Shown one piece after another: positions 1-8,428 of a stretch of 45,723 nucleotides of DNA. The position numbers and the translations under genes were made by a program. The notes under the pieces are model-generated. The model saw only the letters and a list, made by a program, of their open reading frames with translations. It searched no databases and had not been told where the DNA came from. Position 1 is the first letter of the stretch, and every line of letters begins with the position of its first letter. Source of the DNA: an uncultured Rikenellaceae bacterium (GTDB taxonomy: Bacteria; Bacteroidota; Bacteroidia; Bacteroidales; Rikenellaceae); the NCBI GenBank assembly GCA_947040435.1, contig CAMRBL010000007.1:1-45723 (forward strand), written 5' to 3'.

Positions 1-212
1 ATTGATGGGCAGATATTATTTGTCTGAAAAGCCTCTACATTACTTGTAAAGTCTGCAATCATGTCAATCTCTTGACTTGTTGTTGAACTTGCTTTTATTA
101 AAACTTTTGAACTTACTTCAACTTTTTCAACTTTTTTCTCTTTACATCCAGAGAAAACAGTCAGTGACGTCAACAATGCCACGCCAAATACAAAACCTTT
201 TTTCATTTTCAT
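1..212 (-). CDS. RND efflux periplasmic adaptor lipoprotein (HlyD/AcrA-like), N-terminal part only
   Basis: Reading the minus strand from 212 to the window edge gives about 70 codons without a stop. The product starts with a charged N-terminus, a hydrophobic segment and a lipobox-like FSGC (Cys about residue 23). A Lys/Glu-rich linker follows, then an ITSQEIDM-like stretch and a TSNVEAFQ stretch typical of the start of membrane-fusion adaptors. The start is uncertain because in-frame ATGs also occur at 206, 218 and 221. It lies just downstream of the tolC-like gene on the same strand, about 14 bases after its stop, so it probably belongs to the tetR-tolC-adaptor operon, with an RND pump gene expected beyond the edge. 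The adaptor assignment rests on the lipoprotein N-terminus plus context. Only the first part of the protein is visible. Confidence 0.65.
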   Translation of the reverse strand, partial: MKMKKGFVFGVALLTSLTVFSGCKEKKVEKVEVSSKVLIKASSTTSQEIDMIADFTSNVEAFQTNNICPS

Positions 213-226
213 TATCATCATTTATA

Positions 227-1552
227 TTATTTTATTTCACCAATTAGTTTTTCGTACTCAGATTGTGCTGATAGATAGCTATAAATTGCTTGAGTGTAGT
301 TCAGTTTCGCTTGAGTTAGAGATAGCTCTGCGCTATTAAGTTCAAGAATAGTTCCTGCTCCAGCTTTATATCTAGTTCCTGAAATGTCGTATGCTTTCTG
401 TGCTTGACCAACAGTTTTCTCATTTGCAAACATCTGCTCTCTTGCAGTAAAGATGTTATTGATTGAGGTGTTTACTTCAACAACCTTACCTTCGTATAGG
501 TAATCTCTTTGTACTTGTAGCTGGTCGATGCTGTTTCTTAACTGCTTCTCTCTATTTACATTTGTTAAGCCAGAGAAGATTGGGATACTTAATTTAACAC
601 CTATTGCAAATGGCTTTTGCCAAATGAAACTGTTGTCCGAAGATACTGCACCACCACTTGAAAGACCTCCAAAAACATCCTCTTCTCCAGAAATAGAGAA
701 GTTTCCGAATGCTGATAGCATTGGCATGCGTTGAGTTCTCATCACTTTAAACTGGCTCTCAAGGATATTCTCTTGAAGTTCAAGGCTTCTTAATTCACTA
801 TTGTCAATTAGATCACGATTGAAATCTGTTCCAGTTGCGAGTATCTGCTCTTTATAGTCATTCAACTCCCCTGTTAGCTCTATTTCAACGGTCTCAGGCA
901 GACTTAGTAGCATCTTAAATACCATTTTAGAGATTGAGATAGCACTCTCAGTTTGGATGATACTTGGCTTTAGATTACTCAACTGTACCTCTGCTGTTAT
1001 AAGGTCGTACTCTGAAGATAGACCGTTTTTTAACATAAGTCTTGTATTTTCAACAGTTTCAGAGATAGTTTTTTCGCTTGATATAAGGACGTTTAATGAC
1101 TCTTGTGACATCAAAATTCCGTAGTATGCTTTTTTTACCTCGTTCAATAGTGTGATCTTAGATGCTCGTGCTGCTTCAAGTGCTGCTAACATTTGATTGT
1201 CATTCATCTTTAGTGTACGGTAGACTCCAGGTGCAAAGAGAGGTAAATTTAAATTTACTTGACCCGCAATACTGTTGCTTCCTTGAATGTCGATTGATCC
1301 TCCAAGTTTTTGCTTTAAGATATTACGAGAGTATGTTCCTCCCGCAGATAGGCTTGGAAGAAGATTTCCTACGGTCTCTTTTCTTACATAATCTTGTCTA
1401 ACAATCTCCATGTTTGCCACCTTGATGGTCGGATTGTCATCTAGCGCGATCTCGATTGCTTTGTCAAGATTGAGGTGAACTGTGCCGCTTTGTGCATTTG
1501 CTGTAACCGTCATCACTGCGGCAAAACAAATAATTGCAATTTTTTTCATCAT
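227..1552 (-). CDS. TolC-family outer membrane efflux protein
   Basis: This 441-residue protein has a Sec signal peptide (MMKKIAIICF then small residues and ANAQ). The mature part has the two-fold repeated, helix-rich pattern of outer membrane efflux proteins: an early LDKAIEIALDDNPTIK segment, a central long coiled stretch, and a second repeat with AGTILELNSAELSLTQAKLNY. The length is normal for TolC/OprM proteins. TolC proteins form the outer-membrane channel of tripartite efflux or type I export systems. Its place between a TetR repressor and an adaptor lipoprotein on the same strand indicates an RND drug or solute efflux operon. The substrate cannot be told from sequence. Confidence 0.93.
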   Translation of the reverse strand: MMKKIAIICFAAVMTVTANAQSGTVHLNLDKAIEIALDDNPTIKVANMEIVRQDYVRKETVGNLLPSLSAGGTYSRNILKQKLGGSIDIQGSNSIAGQVNLNLPLFAPGVYRTLKMNDNQMLAALEAARASKITLLNEVKKAYYGILMSQESLNVLISSEKTISETVENTRLMLKNGLSSEYDLITAEVQLSNLKPSIIQTESAISISKMVFKMLLSLPETVEIELTGELNDYKEQILATGTDFNRDLIDNSELRSLELQENILESQFKVMRTQRMPMLSAFGNFSISGEEDVFGGLSSGGAVSSDNSFIWQKPFAIGVKLSIPIFSGLTNVNREKQLRNSIDQLQVQRDYLYEGKVVEVNTSINNIFTAREQMFANEKTVGQAQKAYDISGTRYKAGAGTILELNSAELSLTQAKLNYTQAIYSYLSAQSEYEKLIGEIK

Positions 1553-1596
1553 TTTGTTTATATTATATTAATTTTATTACTATTTAGTTGTCTTTT

Positions 1597-2214
1597 TTAA
1601 TATTTAAAACTCAGTTTAGTTCGGTAATTTTCAATAAGTTGTATTCCTTTCTCTGTTGCGATCCCTCTAAAAAAGTAGATGATTAAATATGTTAGTGTCT
1701 CTTTGTGAGATATTGAACTTTTGTATATCTGTTCGTTATTGGATACAACACCCAATACTGAATCAGTAAAAAGGGTGATAGCGATATCTAGATCAATATC
1801 ATCTAAAAACAGACCTTGGTCAACACCTTTAGCAAGTTTCTCTTTTAAAGCTCCATTACGATCTTTGTGCCTGTATCCTCTAACAGTTTCGAAGGCTTTG
1901 GGGTAGAATTTCTTTAATCCGCTAATTAATTTATAGTTGTGCTCTGAGTTAAGTTCCCATTGCTCCAGTGATAGCATTAGCTCCTCGATAACATTATTTG
2001 CGTTCTTAGATGCCAACTCTTGTTTGATGTTGACTTGATTGTGGAAATGTTTGATACTCTCTATAAGAAGGCTCTCCTTATCTCCAAAAAGTTCATATAA
2101 AGTCCTTTTTGACATATGTAGTGCCATGGCGATGTCGTCCATTCTGACAGACTTGACTCCATCGTAAATGAACATGTTTATCGCCTGCTCGATTACTCTC
2201 TCTTTTGTTGACAT
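1597..2214 (-). CDS. TetR/AcrR family transcriptional regulator
   Basis: This 205-residue protein has an N-terminal TetR helix-turn-helix at about residues 5-50: VIEQAINMFIYDGVKSVRMDDIA, then HMSKRTLYELFGDKESLL. The all-helical C-terminal part is divergent, as is usual for the ligand-binding domain of the family. It is the first gene of a minus-strand set with a TolC channel (44-base gap) and an efflux adaptor. TetR regulators in this position normally repress their own efflux operon and are released by a pump substrate. A TAnnTTTG-type promoter and a perfect inverted repeat lie 40-90 bases upstream of the start codon and are a likely autoregulatory operator. The ligand is unknown. Confidence 0.93.
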   Translation of the reverse strand: MSTKERVIEQAINMFIYDGVKSVRMDDIAMALHMSKRTLYELFGDKESLLIESIKHFHNQVNIKQELASKNANNVIEELMLSLEQWELNSEHNYKLISGLKKFYPKAFETVRGYRHKDRNGALKEKLAKGVDQGLFLDDIDLDIAITLFTDSVLGVVSNNEQIYKSSISHKETLTYLIIYFFRGIATEKGIQLIENYRTKLSFKY

Positions 2215-2254
2215 TTGTGAATCAATTAAATAATATATATATTTATTTTCAACA

Positions 2255-2286
2255 CAAAGATATGTTAGAAAACTTAGAAAAACAAA
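2255..2286 (-). promoter_or_regulatory. Bacteroidota-type promoter of the tetR-tolC-adaptor operon
   Basis: On the minus strand a perfect -7 box TATCTTTG (2255-2262) is preceded, after 20 bases, by a -33 box TTTG (2283-2286). This matches the TTTG-N19~21-TAnnTTTG consensus of the Bacteroidota primary sigma factor. Transcription would start near 2248, giving a leader of about 35 bases before the tetR ATG at 2214. The left arm of the inverted repeat at 2267-2305 lies exactly between the two boxes. Confidence 0.75.
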
Positions 2287-2305
2287 ATAGTTTTCTAAGT
2301 TTTCT
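2267..2305. promoter_or_regulatory. Perfect 15-bp inverted repeat, probable TetR operator
   Basis: Arm AGAAAACTTAGAAAA (2267-2281) is matched by its exact reverse complement TTTTCTAAGTTTTCT (2291-2305) with a 9-base spacer. One arm fills the gap between the -33 and -7 boxes of the tetR promoter, and the -33 TTTG lies in the spacer, so a bound dimer pair would occlude RNA polymerase. Each arm also contains a TTAGAAAA-type direct repeat. Operator function is inferred from position and symmetry. It is not followed by a T-run in a position suited to termination. Confidence 0.65.
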
Positions 2306-2421
2306 TATGTTTTTGGTGATTTATTTTTATTTTATATGGTTTTTTGTGAAAGCATAAGTTGAGATTGATATGAACGGAAACTATTTTGAATAAATTAAAG
2401 TGTTTTTAAGAGACTTTTTAT

Positions 2422-2429
2422 TAACTTTG
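2422..2429 (+). promoter_or_regulatory. -7 promoter element for the lysozyme-nadB unit
   Basis: TAACTTTG matches TAnnTTTG and lies 21 bases before the ATG at 2451, giving a leader of about 15 bases. No good -33 box is visible at the usual distance. The position argues against the upstream GTG at 2400 as the start codon, since it would lie before the transcription start. Confidence 0.5.
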
Positions 2430-2450
2430 CGTACACTTTTTTGTAAAATA

Positions 2451-3131
2451 ATGGCACTAAAACAGATCTTTTTTATCATATTTACCATATTTCTCTCATC
2501 TTGTAAAGTTGGGAACACACCTGCAGATTTCGATGTTTGGGGAATTGACATATCTAAACATCAGAGAAAGGTGAATTGGGATGTAATTATGGAAAATAAT
2601 GCTCCTCACTTTGTGTTTTTGAAGGTGACAGAGGGGACATTAATTATAGATCCAACCTATGATGACCATAAAAAAGAGCTAAAAGATAGAGATGTTATAC
2701 ATGGTGCATATCACTTCTTTGGACATAGAACTTGTGGTAAAGAGCAAGCAAGGGCATTCATAAAAAATGCAAAGTTGGAGAGAGGGGATATGATTCCTGT
2801 TTTAGATATTGAGAAGCATAGGTTTATGGTTGACCCAAAGAAGAGTGTCGTTAATGCTTTGAAATTTAGCAAAGAGATTAAAAGATATTACGGAGTGAAT
2901 CCTATAATATATTGTTCCACATTTTTTTATCACAAATATCTTGAAGAGGCTTTTGGTAGTGATGAATATACTTTGTGGATTGCTGATTATAGAAAAAAAC
3001 CAATTACAACAATTGATTGGAATATATGGCAACACACAGAGAGGCATAACCTTAAAGGTACGTCGGGACTCGTTGATAGAAATGTATTTGTCGGAAGTAA
3101 GTTTGACTTTAATAAACTCATATTACAATGA
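2451..3131 (+). CDS. GH25 family lysozyme (N-acetylmuramidase) lipoprotein
   Basis: From the ATG at 2451 the protein is 226 residues. It begins with a short lipoprotein signal (MALKQIFFIIFTIFLSSC) with Cys in a lipobox. The rest is a glycoside hydrolase 25 domain: WGIDISKHQ with the first conserved Asp, VNWDVI, FVFLKVTEG, HGAYHFF, the catalytic PVLDIEK with Asp-x-Glu, IYCSTFFYHKYL, LWIADYR and WNIWQHT near the end. GH25 enzymes cleave the beta-1,4 bond of peptidoglycan after MurNAc. The lipid anchor suggests an envelope location. A longer reading from GTG 2400 would add 17 residues before the signal and is unlikely. Its stop overlaps the nadB start (ATGA), so the two are probably co-translated although functionally unrelated. 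Confidence 0.93.
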   Translation: MALKQIFFIIFTIFLSSCKVGNTPADFDVWGIDISKHQRKVNWDVIMENNAPHFVFLKVTEGTLIIDPTYDDHKKELKDRDVIHGAYHFFGHRTCGKEQARAFIKNAKLERGDMIPVLDIEKHRFMVDPKKSVVNALKFSKEIKRYYGVNPIIYCSTFFYHKYLEEAFGSDEYTLWIADYRKKPITTIDWNIWQHTERHNLKGTSGLVDRNVFVGSKFDFNKLILQ

Positions 3132-4690
3132 ATGTAATAACAGATTTTCTAATTATTGGGAGTGGTATCGGAGCACTAAGCTACGCACTCAAAGTTGCAG
3201 ACTCAGGACGTGTTACTATTGTAACAAAGGGTGAGATGAATGAGTGTAATACACACTATGCTCAAGGTGGAATATGTTCTGTGACGTATAGTCCAGACAC
3301 CTTTGAGAAGCACATTAACGATACAATGGTTTGTGGATCGGGTAGGTGTGAAATTGATACAGTAAGACTTGTGGTCGAGCGTGCTCCTGATTCAATCAAA
3401 GATCTCATACAATGGGGTGTAAGTTTTGATAAGAGTAGTGATGGAAAGTATGAACTAGCCAGAGAGGGTGGACATACTGAGTCGCGAATACTGCACCATA
3501 AAGATATTACTGGTGCTGAGATTGAGAGAGCCTTGATCTCGCAAGTTAAGAGACATCCTAATATTGAGGTGTTGGAGCACCACTTTGCAATTGACATAAT
3601 AACACAACATCACCTTGGTAAGTTAGTGCGAAAACATACTCCTAATATTCGTTGTTTTGGAGCATATGTACTAGATCTAAGACACAAAAATATATGTACT
3701 ATAACCTCTAAGGTCACTGTATTGGCAACAGGGGGTGTGGGGAATATATATCATACAACGACAAATCCTAGTGTCGCAACTGGAGATGGAATCGCAATGG
3801 TACATAGAGCAAAAGGGGTTGTGGAGAATATGGAGTTTATTCAATTTCACCCAACATCACTTTATAACCCAGGAGAGAGACCTTCATTCCTTATTACGGA
3901 AGCTATGCGTGGATTCGGTGGAGTATTGAAACTGCAAAATGGGAAAGAGTTTATGGATAAGTATCACCCAATGGGATCTCTTGCACCGAGGGATGTTGTT
4001 GCTAGGAGTATTGACCATGAGCTGAAGATTAGTGGAGAGGAGTTTGTGTATCTTGATATTACACATCGTAATGCAGATGAGATTATATCTCACTTTCCTA
4101 ATATTTATAAAAAATGTCTATCCATCGGTATTGATATTACAAAGGATATGATCCCTGTTACCCCTGCGGCTCATTACTGTTGTGGTGGTATCACGGCTAA
4201 CTTGCATGGAGAGACATCTATAAAACGACTATATGCTTTGGGTGAGACAGCGTCAACGGGACTGCATGGGGCGAATAGATTAGCTTCTAATTCTCTTATT
4301 GAGGCGGCAGTATTTGCAGACGAGGCGGCCAAACACTCATTACTACATATAGATAAAATAATTCCTCAGGACGGTGTGCCTGATTGGAATTATGAGGGTA
4401 CTTCAAATCCAGAGGAGATGGTTTTGATTACTCAAAATTACAAGGAGATGCAGCAGATAATGAGTAACTATGTGGGGATTGTTCGCTCAAATTTGAGATT
4501 AGAGAGGGCAATGAGACGTATGGAGATTATATTTAACGAGACAGAGGAGTTATATTTAAAATCTACGCTTAGTCAGAATTTATGTGAATTAAGAAATATG
4601 ATTGCAGTTGGCTATTTAATAATAAAGCAGGCGCAACAATTAAAAGAGAGTGTTGGATTACACTACACACTAGATTATCCAAAAAAATAA
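3128..4690 (+). CDS. nadB: L-aspartate oxidase
   Basis: This 520-residue flavoprotein is the usual length for the family. It oxidises L-aspartate to iminoaspartate, the first step of de novo NAD synthesis. Visible landmarks are the N-terminal FAD-binding GSGIGALSYALK, the substrate-loop region THYAQGGI, FHPTSLYNPG, APRDVVARSID, HYCCGGI and GETASTGLHGANRLASNSL. A C-terminal helical domain with NLRLERAM and ELRNMIAVGYLI follows. These fit NadB better than succinate dehydrogenase flavoproteins. The ATG overlaps the lysozyme stop by four bases. NadA and NadC are not in this window. A repeat-filled spacer follows the stop codon. Confidence 0.96.
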   Translation: MNVITDFLIIGSGIGALSYALKVADSGRVTIVTKGEMNECNTHYAQGGICSVTYSPDTFEKHINDTMVCGSGRCEIDTVRLVVERAPDSIKDLIQWGVSFDKSSDGKYELAREGGHTESRILHHKDITGAEIERALISQVKRHPNIEVLEHHFAIDIITQHHLGKLVRKHTPNIRCFGAYVLDLRHKNICTITSKVTVLATGGVGNIYHTTTNPSVATGDGIAMVHRAKGVVENMEFIQFHPTSLYNPGERPSFLITEAMRGFGGVLKLQNGKEFMDKYHPMGSLAPRDVVARSIDHELKISGEEFVYLDITHRNADEIISHFPNIYKKCLSIGIDITKDMIPVTPAAHYCCGGITANLHGETSIKRLYALGETASTGLHGANRLASNSLIEAAVFADEAAKHSLLHIDKIIPQDGVPDWNYEGTSNPEEMVLITQNYKEMQQIMSNYVGIVRSNLRLERAMRRMEIIFNETEELYLKSTLSQNLCELRNMIAVGYLIIKQAQQLKESVGLHYTLDYPKK

Positions 4691-4707
4691 AACTATTCAT
4701 TGCGATC

Positions 4708-4832
4708 AAACTAATATTGTTCACTGCGATCACGCAGCACTGTGATTATGCAGTATTGTTCGGTCAAACTAACATTGTTCACTGCGATCACGCAGCACTG
4801 TGATCACGTAGTGCGGCCCGCGTAGGGCAGTT
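4708..4832. repeat. Tandem palindromic intergenic repeat (REP-like), two copies with 58-bp period
   Basis: Two direct copies begin AAACTAA at 4708 and 4766. Each carries TTCACTGCGATCACGCAGCA, with the palindrome CTGCG-ATCA-CGCAG. The second copy continues into a GC-rich tail like CGGCCCGCGTAGGGCAGTT that recurs elsewhere in the window (7816-7860, 22281-22395, 22493-22536). The spacer has no gene and contrasts in base composition with the AT-rich surroundings. Confidence 0.8.
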
Positions 4833-4863
4833 TACTAAAATACACAACATACATAAAAAATAT

Positions 4864-6438
4864 ATGGGACTTTCAGAAGAGATAAAGCGTCGTAGAACGT
4901 TTGCAATTATAAGTCATCCTGATGCAGGAAAGACAACATTAACGGAGAAGTTACTACTTTTTGGTGGTGCGATACACGTTGCTGGAGCGGTAAAGAGCAA
5001 TAAAATAAAGAAGGGTGCGACATCTGACTTTATGGAGATTGAGAGACAGAGGGGAATCTCTGTTGCAACCTCTGTTATGGGATTTGAGTATAAGGGTATT
5101 AAGGTTAATATACTTGATACTCCAGGTCATGAGGACTTTGCGGAGGATACATATCGTACACTGACGGCAGTAGATAGTGTAATTATTGTTGTCGATGGAG
5201 CGAAGGGTGTTGAGGCGCAGACTCGTAAGTTGGTTAAAGTTTGTCGTATGAGAAATACGCCAGTAATGGTCTTTATCAATAAACTTGACCGTCCATGTAA
5301 AGATCCATTTGAGTTATTGGATGAGATTGAGAGTGAATTGGGGATTAGAGTTAGACCGTTGGCATTTCCGATCAGTAGTGGAGATACATTTAAGGGTGTT
5401 TATAACATACACCAGCAGCATCTATCACTGTTCACTTCAGAGGATAGGCAGACAGCTTCAAGAACAATAGATATAAAGTTAGATGACCCATCATTAGATG
5501 AACATATTGCGCCATTTACAGAGCAACTTAAAGAGGATCTTGAGTTTGTTGATGGAGTTTATGATGCATTTGACCGTGATGCGTATCTTAGAGGGGAGTT
5601 AGCACCTGTATTTTTTGGTAGTGCGGTAAATAATTTTGGAGTGAATGATCTTCTTGATTGTTTTATTAACACAGCTCCACATCCAAGAGAGTCAACTACG
5701 GAGCAGAGAACTATTGACCCATTTGAGACTAAAATGAGTGGTTTTGTATTCAAAATCCACGCTAATATGGACCCAAATCATAGAGATAGAATTGCATTCT
5801 TGAAGATCTGTTCGGGTGTTTTCGAGCGAAATAAAGCCTATTTACACGTTAGAAGTGGTAAAAATATCAAGTTCTCGACGCCAAATGCATTTATGGCGGA
5901 GAAAAAATCAATCGTAGATTTTGCTTATCCTGGAGATATTATTGGTCTGCATGATACGGGTAACTTTAAGATTGGAGATACATTTTCGGAGGGTGAGAAG
6001 TTGCGCTATATCGGTATTCCATCATTTTCTCCTGAGCTATTTAGGTATATTGAGAATGCAGACCCACAAAAGTTTAAACAACTCTCTAAGGGAGTAGATC
6101 AGTTAATGGACGAAGGTGTTGCACAGCTATTTACTAGTCGTTTGAATGGTCGTAAGATTATTGGAACAGTGGGTGTCCTTCAGTTTGAGGTTATACAGTA
6201 TCGCTTGGAGCATGAGTATAATGCAATGTGTAGATTTGAGTCTATAAGTATACACAAAGCGTGTTGGATTGAGAGTGATAACAAAGAGCAACTTGATGAT
6301 TTCATAAAGCGTAAATATACTAACATGGCGATAGATAAGCATGGTAGAGATGTTTTCCTTGCAGATACGAGCTATGGATTGGCAATTGCACAAGATAAAT
6401 TCCCTGATATAAAATTCCACTTCACATCAGAGTTTTAA
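4864..6438 (+). CDS. prfC: Peptide chain release factor 3
   Basis: This 524-residue translational GTPase has the family's usual length. The G domain shows G1 [10 protein letters not shown], switch I with [16 protein letters not shown] (the RF3 signature), G3 DTPGHEDF and G4 NKLDR. An EF-Tu-like domain II (about 300-390) and the RF3 C-terminal domain ([16 protein letters not shown]) follow. The switch sequence and lack of EF-G domains IV-V separate it from EF-G. RF3 releases RF1 and RF2 from the ribosome after peptide release. It stands alone between repeat-bearing spacers. Confidence 0.97.
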   Translation: MGLSEEIKRRRTFAIISHPDAGKTTLTEKLLLFGGAIHVAGAVKSNKIKKGATSDFMEIERQRGISVATSVMGFEYKGIKVNILDTPGHEDFAEDTYRTLTAVDSVIIVVDGAKGVEAQTRKLVKVCRMRNTPVMVFINKLDRPCKDPFELLDEIESELGIRVRPLAFPISSGDTFKGVYNIHQQHLSLFTSEDRQTASRTIDIKLDDPSLDEHIAPFTEQLKEDLEFVDGVYDAFDRDAYLRGELAPVFFGSAVNNFGVNDLLDCFINTAPHPRESTTEQRTIDPFETKMSGFVFKIHANMDPNHRDRIAFLKICSGVFERNKAYLHVRSGKNIKFSTPNAFMAEKKSIVDFAYPGDIIGLHDTGNFKIGDTFSEGEKLRYIGIPSFSPELFRYIENADPQKFKQLSKGVDQLMDEGVAQLFTSRLNGRKIIGTVGVLQFEVIQYRLEHEYNAMCRFESISIHKACWIESDNKEQLDDFIKRKYTNMAIDKHGRDVFLADTSYGLAIAQDKFPDIKFHFTSEF

Positions 6439-6444
6439 TATTAA

Positions 6445-6478
6445 TATTAGTTCTCTGCGTGATCGCAGAGAACTAATA
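6445..6478 (+). terminator. Perfect 15-bp hairpin after prfC, repeat-derived terminator-like element
   Basis: Left arm TATTAGTTCTCTGCG (6445-6459), four-base loop TGAT, and an exact complementary right arm (6464-6478) start six bases after the prfC stop. The core CTGCG-TGAT-CGCAG is the same palindrome as in the interspersed repeats, but extended into a much longer perfect stem. There is no T-run after it, so it may protect mRNA ends or slow polymerase rather than act as a classical terminator. Confidence 0.55.
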
Positions 6479-6504
6479 TATAAATAACCTATAACGTTGA
6501 AATT

Positions 6505-7806
6505 ATGAAAAAGCAATTGTTACTATTTATCCTAATTGTTGTATCAAAGAGTCTCTTCGCCCAAAATACAATAGAACTCCCATTAACCTATAAAGAGGGG
6601 TATGGTCCGTTTTCTGAGGGCTATTTTGGTGCCATGATTTATTCTGACAACAATGATAATCCATGGAAAAAAACAGAATTGAAAACTCAAGGAGTTCCAA
6701 AGGAGTGGGAGAATGCCAAATTTGGACATGTCACTTTGAATATGTATCAATCCGTATATCAAGATTTTTTACAAGGGAATATATCTGATAGCTTCTATGA
6801 AGTGCTACAAGAATCGTGGTCTTGGGGTCCTGATACATTGAAATTGTCTAAAAAACCAATAAGAACTTCTATTGCTTTTGTCCGTGAGACAGATAGTTTA
6901 GGTAATTGTAAAATGATTATAGATGCCAACAATAATCTTGACTTTAGTGATGACAAAGTATTTACCCCTAGCTCTATTTATCCATCTAATGATACAGAAG
7001 CAAAGGAGTTAATGATAATGGTAGAATACGAGAAATTCGTAAATGGTAAAGTCGTAACGAAAAAGAGTCCTATTGTTCTCATCCCTCAAGAAAAACAACA
7101 TTCAGGTGCGGTTATGCATAATTTCCCCGAGTATGCAGTCGCAGAATTTAATGGCGAAGAGATTGCAATATGTTCAGATTATTTTTGTGACCCATTTTAT
7201 GAAAATATCACTATGGTGCTTCTAACGGACACTCTGAAGCATGGAGGGAAAGCTGAACCTAAAGAGATTTTAGAAGACTATCTGATAATTAAAGGTAAAA
7301 GATATAAGAGCAAAGGTATTGATCCAGAGAAGAATGTTCTAGTATTAGAAGAGGTTGAGAGTGATAAAGATCAAATATATTCAACCCAAATAGGTTTTAA
7401 AGCTCCTCTGTTTAGTGCAGAAGATTTTATAACAAAAGACTCAATAGCTCTCGAAGACTTTAGAGGGAAGTATCTATATCTTGATTTCTGGGCATTGTGG
7501 TGTGGTCCATGTATTGCGGAGCTTCCTCATTTAAAAAAACTATATGATAAGGTTGATAAATCTCAAATTGAATTTTTAGGTATAGTCGAAAGTACTGGAA
7601 ATGATGAGGGTAAAATAAAAGAGTTAATAGATAAGAATTATGTTAATTGGACTCATATTATTTCGAATAAAAAGATTAATATAACTGAATTGTATAATGT
7701 TAGAAGTTTTCCGACTACTATTTTGTTGGATAAAGAGGGGAGAGTTATTGCAAAAAATATCAGAAGTGAAGAACTTGAGCAGAAGTTAAAGGAGTTGTTG
7801 AAGTAG
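6505..7806 (+). CDS. TlpA-like thioredoxin-domain protein, secreted or envelope
   Basis: This 433-residue protein has a Sec signal peptide (MKKQLLLFILIVVSKSLFAQ). About 280 residues follow that I do not recognise; they contain an acidic DANNNLDFSDDKVF stretch that could bind a metal. The C-terminal thioredoxin-like domain (about 300-433) has IGFKAPLFSAEDF, LDFWALWCGPCIAELP with the redox pair Cys333-Gly-Pro-Cys336, and SFPTTILLDKEGRVI with the cis-proline. CGPC-type TlpA/ResA proteins reduce disulfides or carry redox equivalents outside the cytoplasm. Bacteroidota have many such proteins with variable N-terminal regions. The partner is unknown and the neighbours give no clue. Confidence 0.85.
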   Translation: MKKQLLLFILIVVSKSLFAQNTIELPLTYKEGYGPFSEGYFGAMIYSDNNDNPWKKTELKTQGVPKEWENAKFGHVTLNMYQSVYQDFLQGNISDSFYEVLQESWSWGPDTLKLSKKPIRTSIAFVRETDSLGNCKMIIDANNNLDFSDDKVFTPSSIYPSNDTEAKELMIMVEYEKFVNGKVVTKKSPIVLIPQEKQHSGAVMHNFPEYAVAEFNGEEIAICSDYFCDPFYENITMVLLTDTLKHGGKAEPKEILEDYLIIKGKRYKSKGIDPEKNVLVLEEVESDKDQIYSTQIGFKAPLFSAEDFITKDSIALEDFRGKYLYLDFWALWCGPCIAELPHLKKLYDKVDKSQIEFLGIVESTGNDEGKIKELIDKNYVNWTHIISNKKINITELYNVRSFPTTILLDKEGRVIAKNIRSEELEQKLKELLK

Positions 7807-7815
7807 AAGTAGAAG

Positions 7816-7860
7816 TAGTGAACTGCCCTGTGCGGGCGGCACTGCGTGATCGCAGTCAAC
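7816..7860 (-). repeat. REP-like palindromic repeat, inverted orientation
   Basis: Read on the minus strand this is GTTGACTGCGATCACGCAGT followed by the GC-rich tail GCCGCCCGCACAGGGCAGTT, the same unit as at 22281-22395. It fills the spacer between the thioredoxin-domain gene and the deaminase gene and contains a spurious in-frame GTG for the latter. Confidence 0.8.
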
Positions 7861-7875
7861 AAAAATTATTTGGAT

Positions 7876-8343
7876 ATGAGCAGAGAAAAGTTTATGAGCA
7901 TGGCAATTGATATATCAATTGAGAGTGTCAGAAATGGCGGTGGTCCTTTTGGCGCGGTAATCGTAAAAGATGGGGTAGTTATAGCTAGTGCATCAAATAG
8001 CGTTACAATAACTAATGACCCTACTGCACATGCAGAAGTAAATACAATTAGAGCCGCTTGTGCATATTTAGGTACATTCAAATTGACAGGGTGTGAACTA
8101 TATACATCTTGTGAGCCTTGTCCAATGTGTCTTAGCTCTGCATACTGGGCAGGGATGAAAACTATTTATTATGGGAATACACGAGACGATGCAAAACAAA
8201 TAGATTTTGATGACTCATTTATATACGATCAAATACCTCTTGCGCCAGATAAACGTACAATCCCCTCAGTTCAGATGCTTGGTGACGAGGCTATAAAAGC
8301 TTTCGAAGCATGGAGTAATAAAGAGGACAAAGTAGAGTATTAG
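7876..8343 (+). CDS. Nucleoside/nucleobase deaminase, guanine-deaminase-like
   Basis: From the ATG at 7876 the protein is 155 residues, a normal length for this cytidine-deaminase-fold family. The zinc site is visible: TAHAEV (His52, proton shuttle Glu54) and SCEPCPMC (Cys82, Cys85). The following YWAGMKTIYYGNTRDDA and IDFDDSFIYDQI resemble bacterial guanine deaminases of the GuaD type more than TadA, which lacks the FDDSFIY stretch. GuaD converts guanine to xanthine in purine salvage. The reading frame is also open back to a GTG at 7846, but that codon lies inside a palindromic repeat, so the ATG is preferred. TadA or another nucleobase deaminase remains possible. Confidence 0.82.
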   Translation: MSREKFMSMAIDISIESVRNGGGPFGAVIVKDGVVIASASNSVTITNDPTAHAEVNTIRAACAYLGTFKLTGCELYTSCEPCPMCLSSAYWAGMKTIYYGNTRDDAKQIDFDDSFIYDQIPLAPDKRTIPSVQMLGDEAIKAFEAWSNKEDKVEY

Positions 8344-8366
8344 TTCACTGCGTGATCTAAGTAAAT

Positions 8367-8414
8367 AAAAAAAGAGTACATAAGGAGTTTTTAGGCTCTT
8401 TATGTACTCTTTTT
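8367..8414. terminator. Bidirectional terminator between the deaminase and acyl-CoA dehydrogenase genes
   Basis: AAAAAGAGTACATAA pairs with TTTATGTACTCTTTTT around a loop of about 15 bases. There is an A-run on the left and a T-run on the right, so it can end transcripts from both convergent genes. Confidence 0.9.
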
Positions 8415-8428
8415 ATTGGGGGTATTTT

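Noticed and set aside
2267..2305. Inverted repeat as a transcription terminator
   Set aside because: It lies upstream of both divergent genes and overlaps a promoter, so an operator fits better.
2400..2450. GTG start upstream of the lysozyme
   Set aside because: It would put 17 residues before a proper lipoprotein signal and lies upstream of the predicted transcription start.
4708..4832. CRISPR-like array
   Set aside because: Only two copies with a 58-bp period and no unique spacers of constant length; no cas genes are near. It fits a REP-type repeat.
7846..7875. GTG start 30 bases upstream of the deaminase ATG
   Set aside because: The GTG lies within a REP-like palindrome and adds residues not typical of the family.
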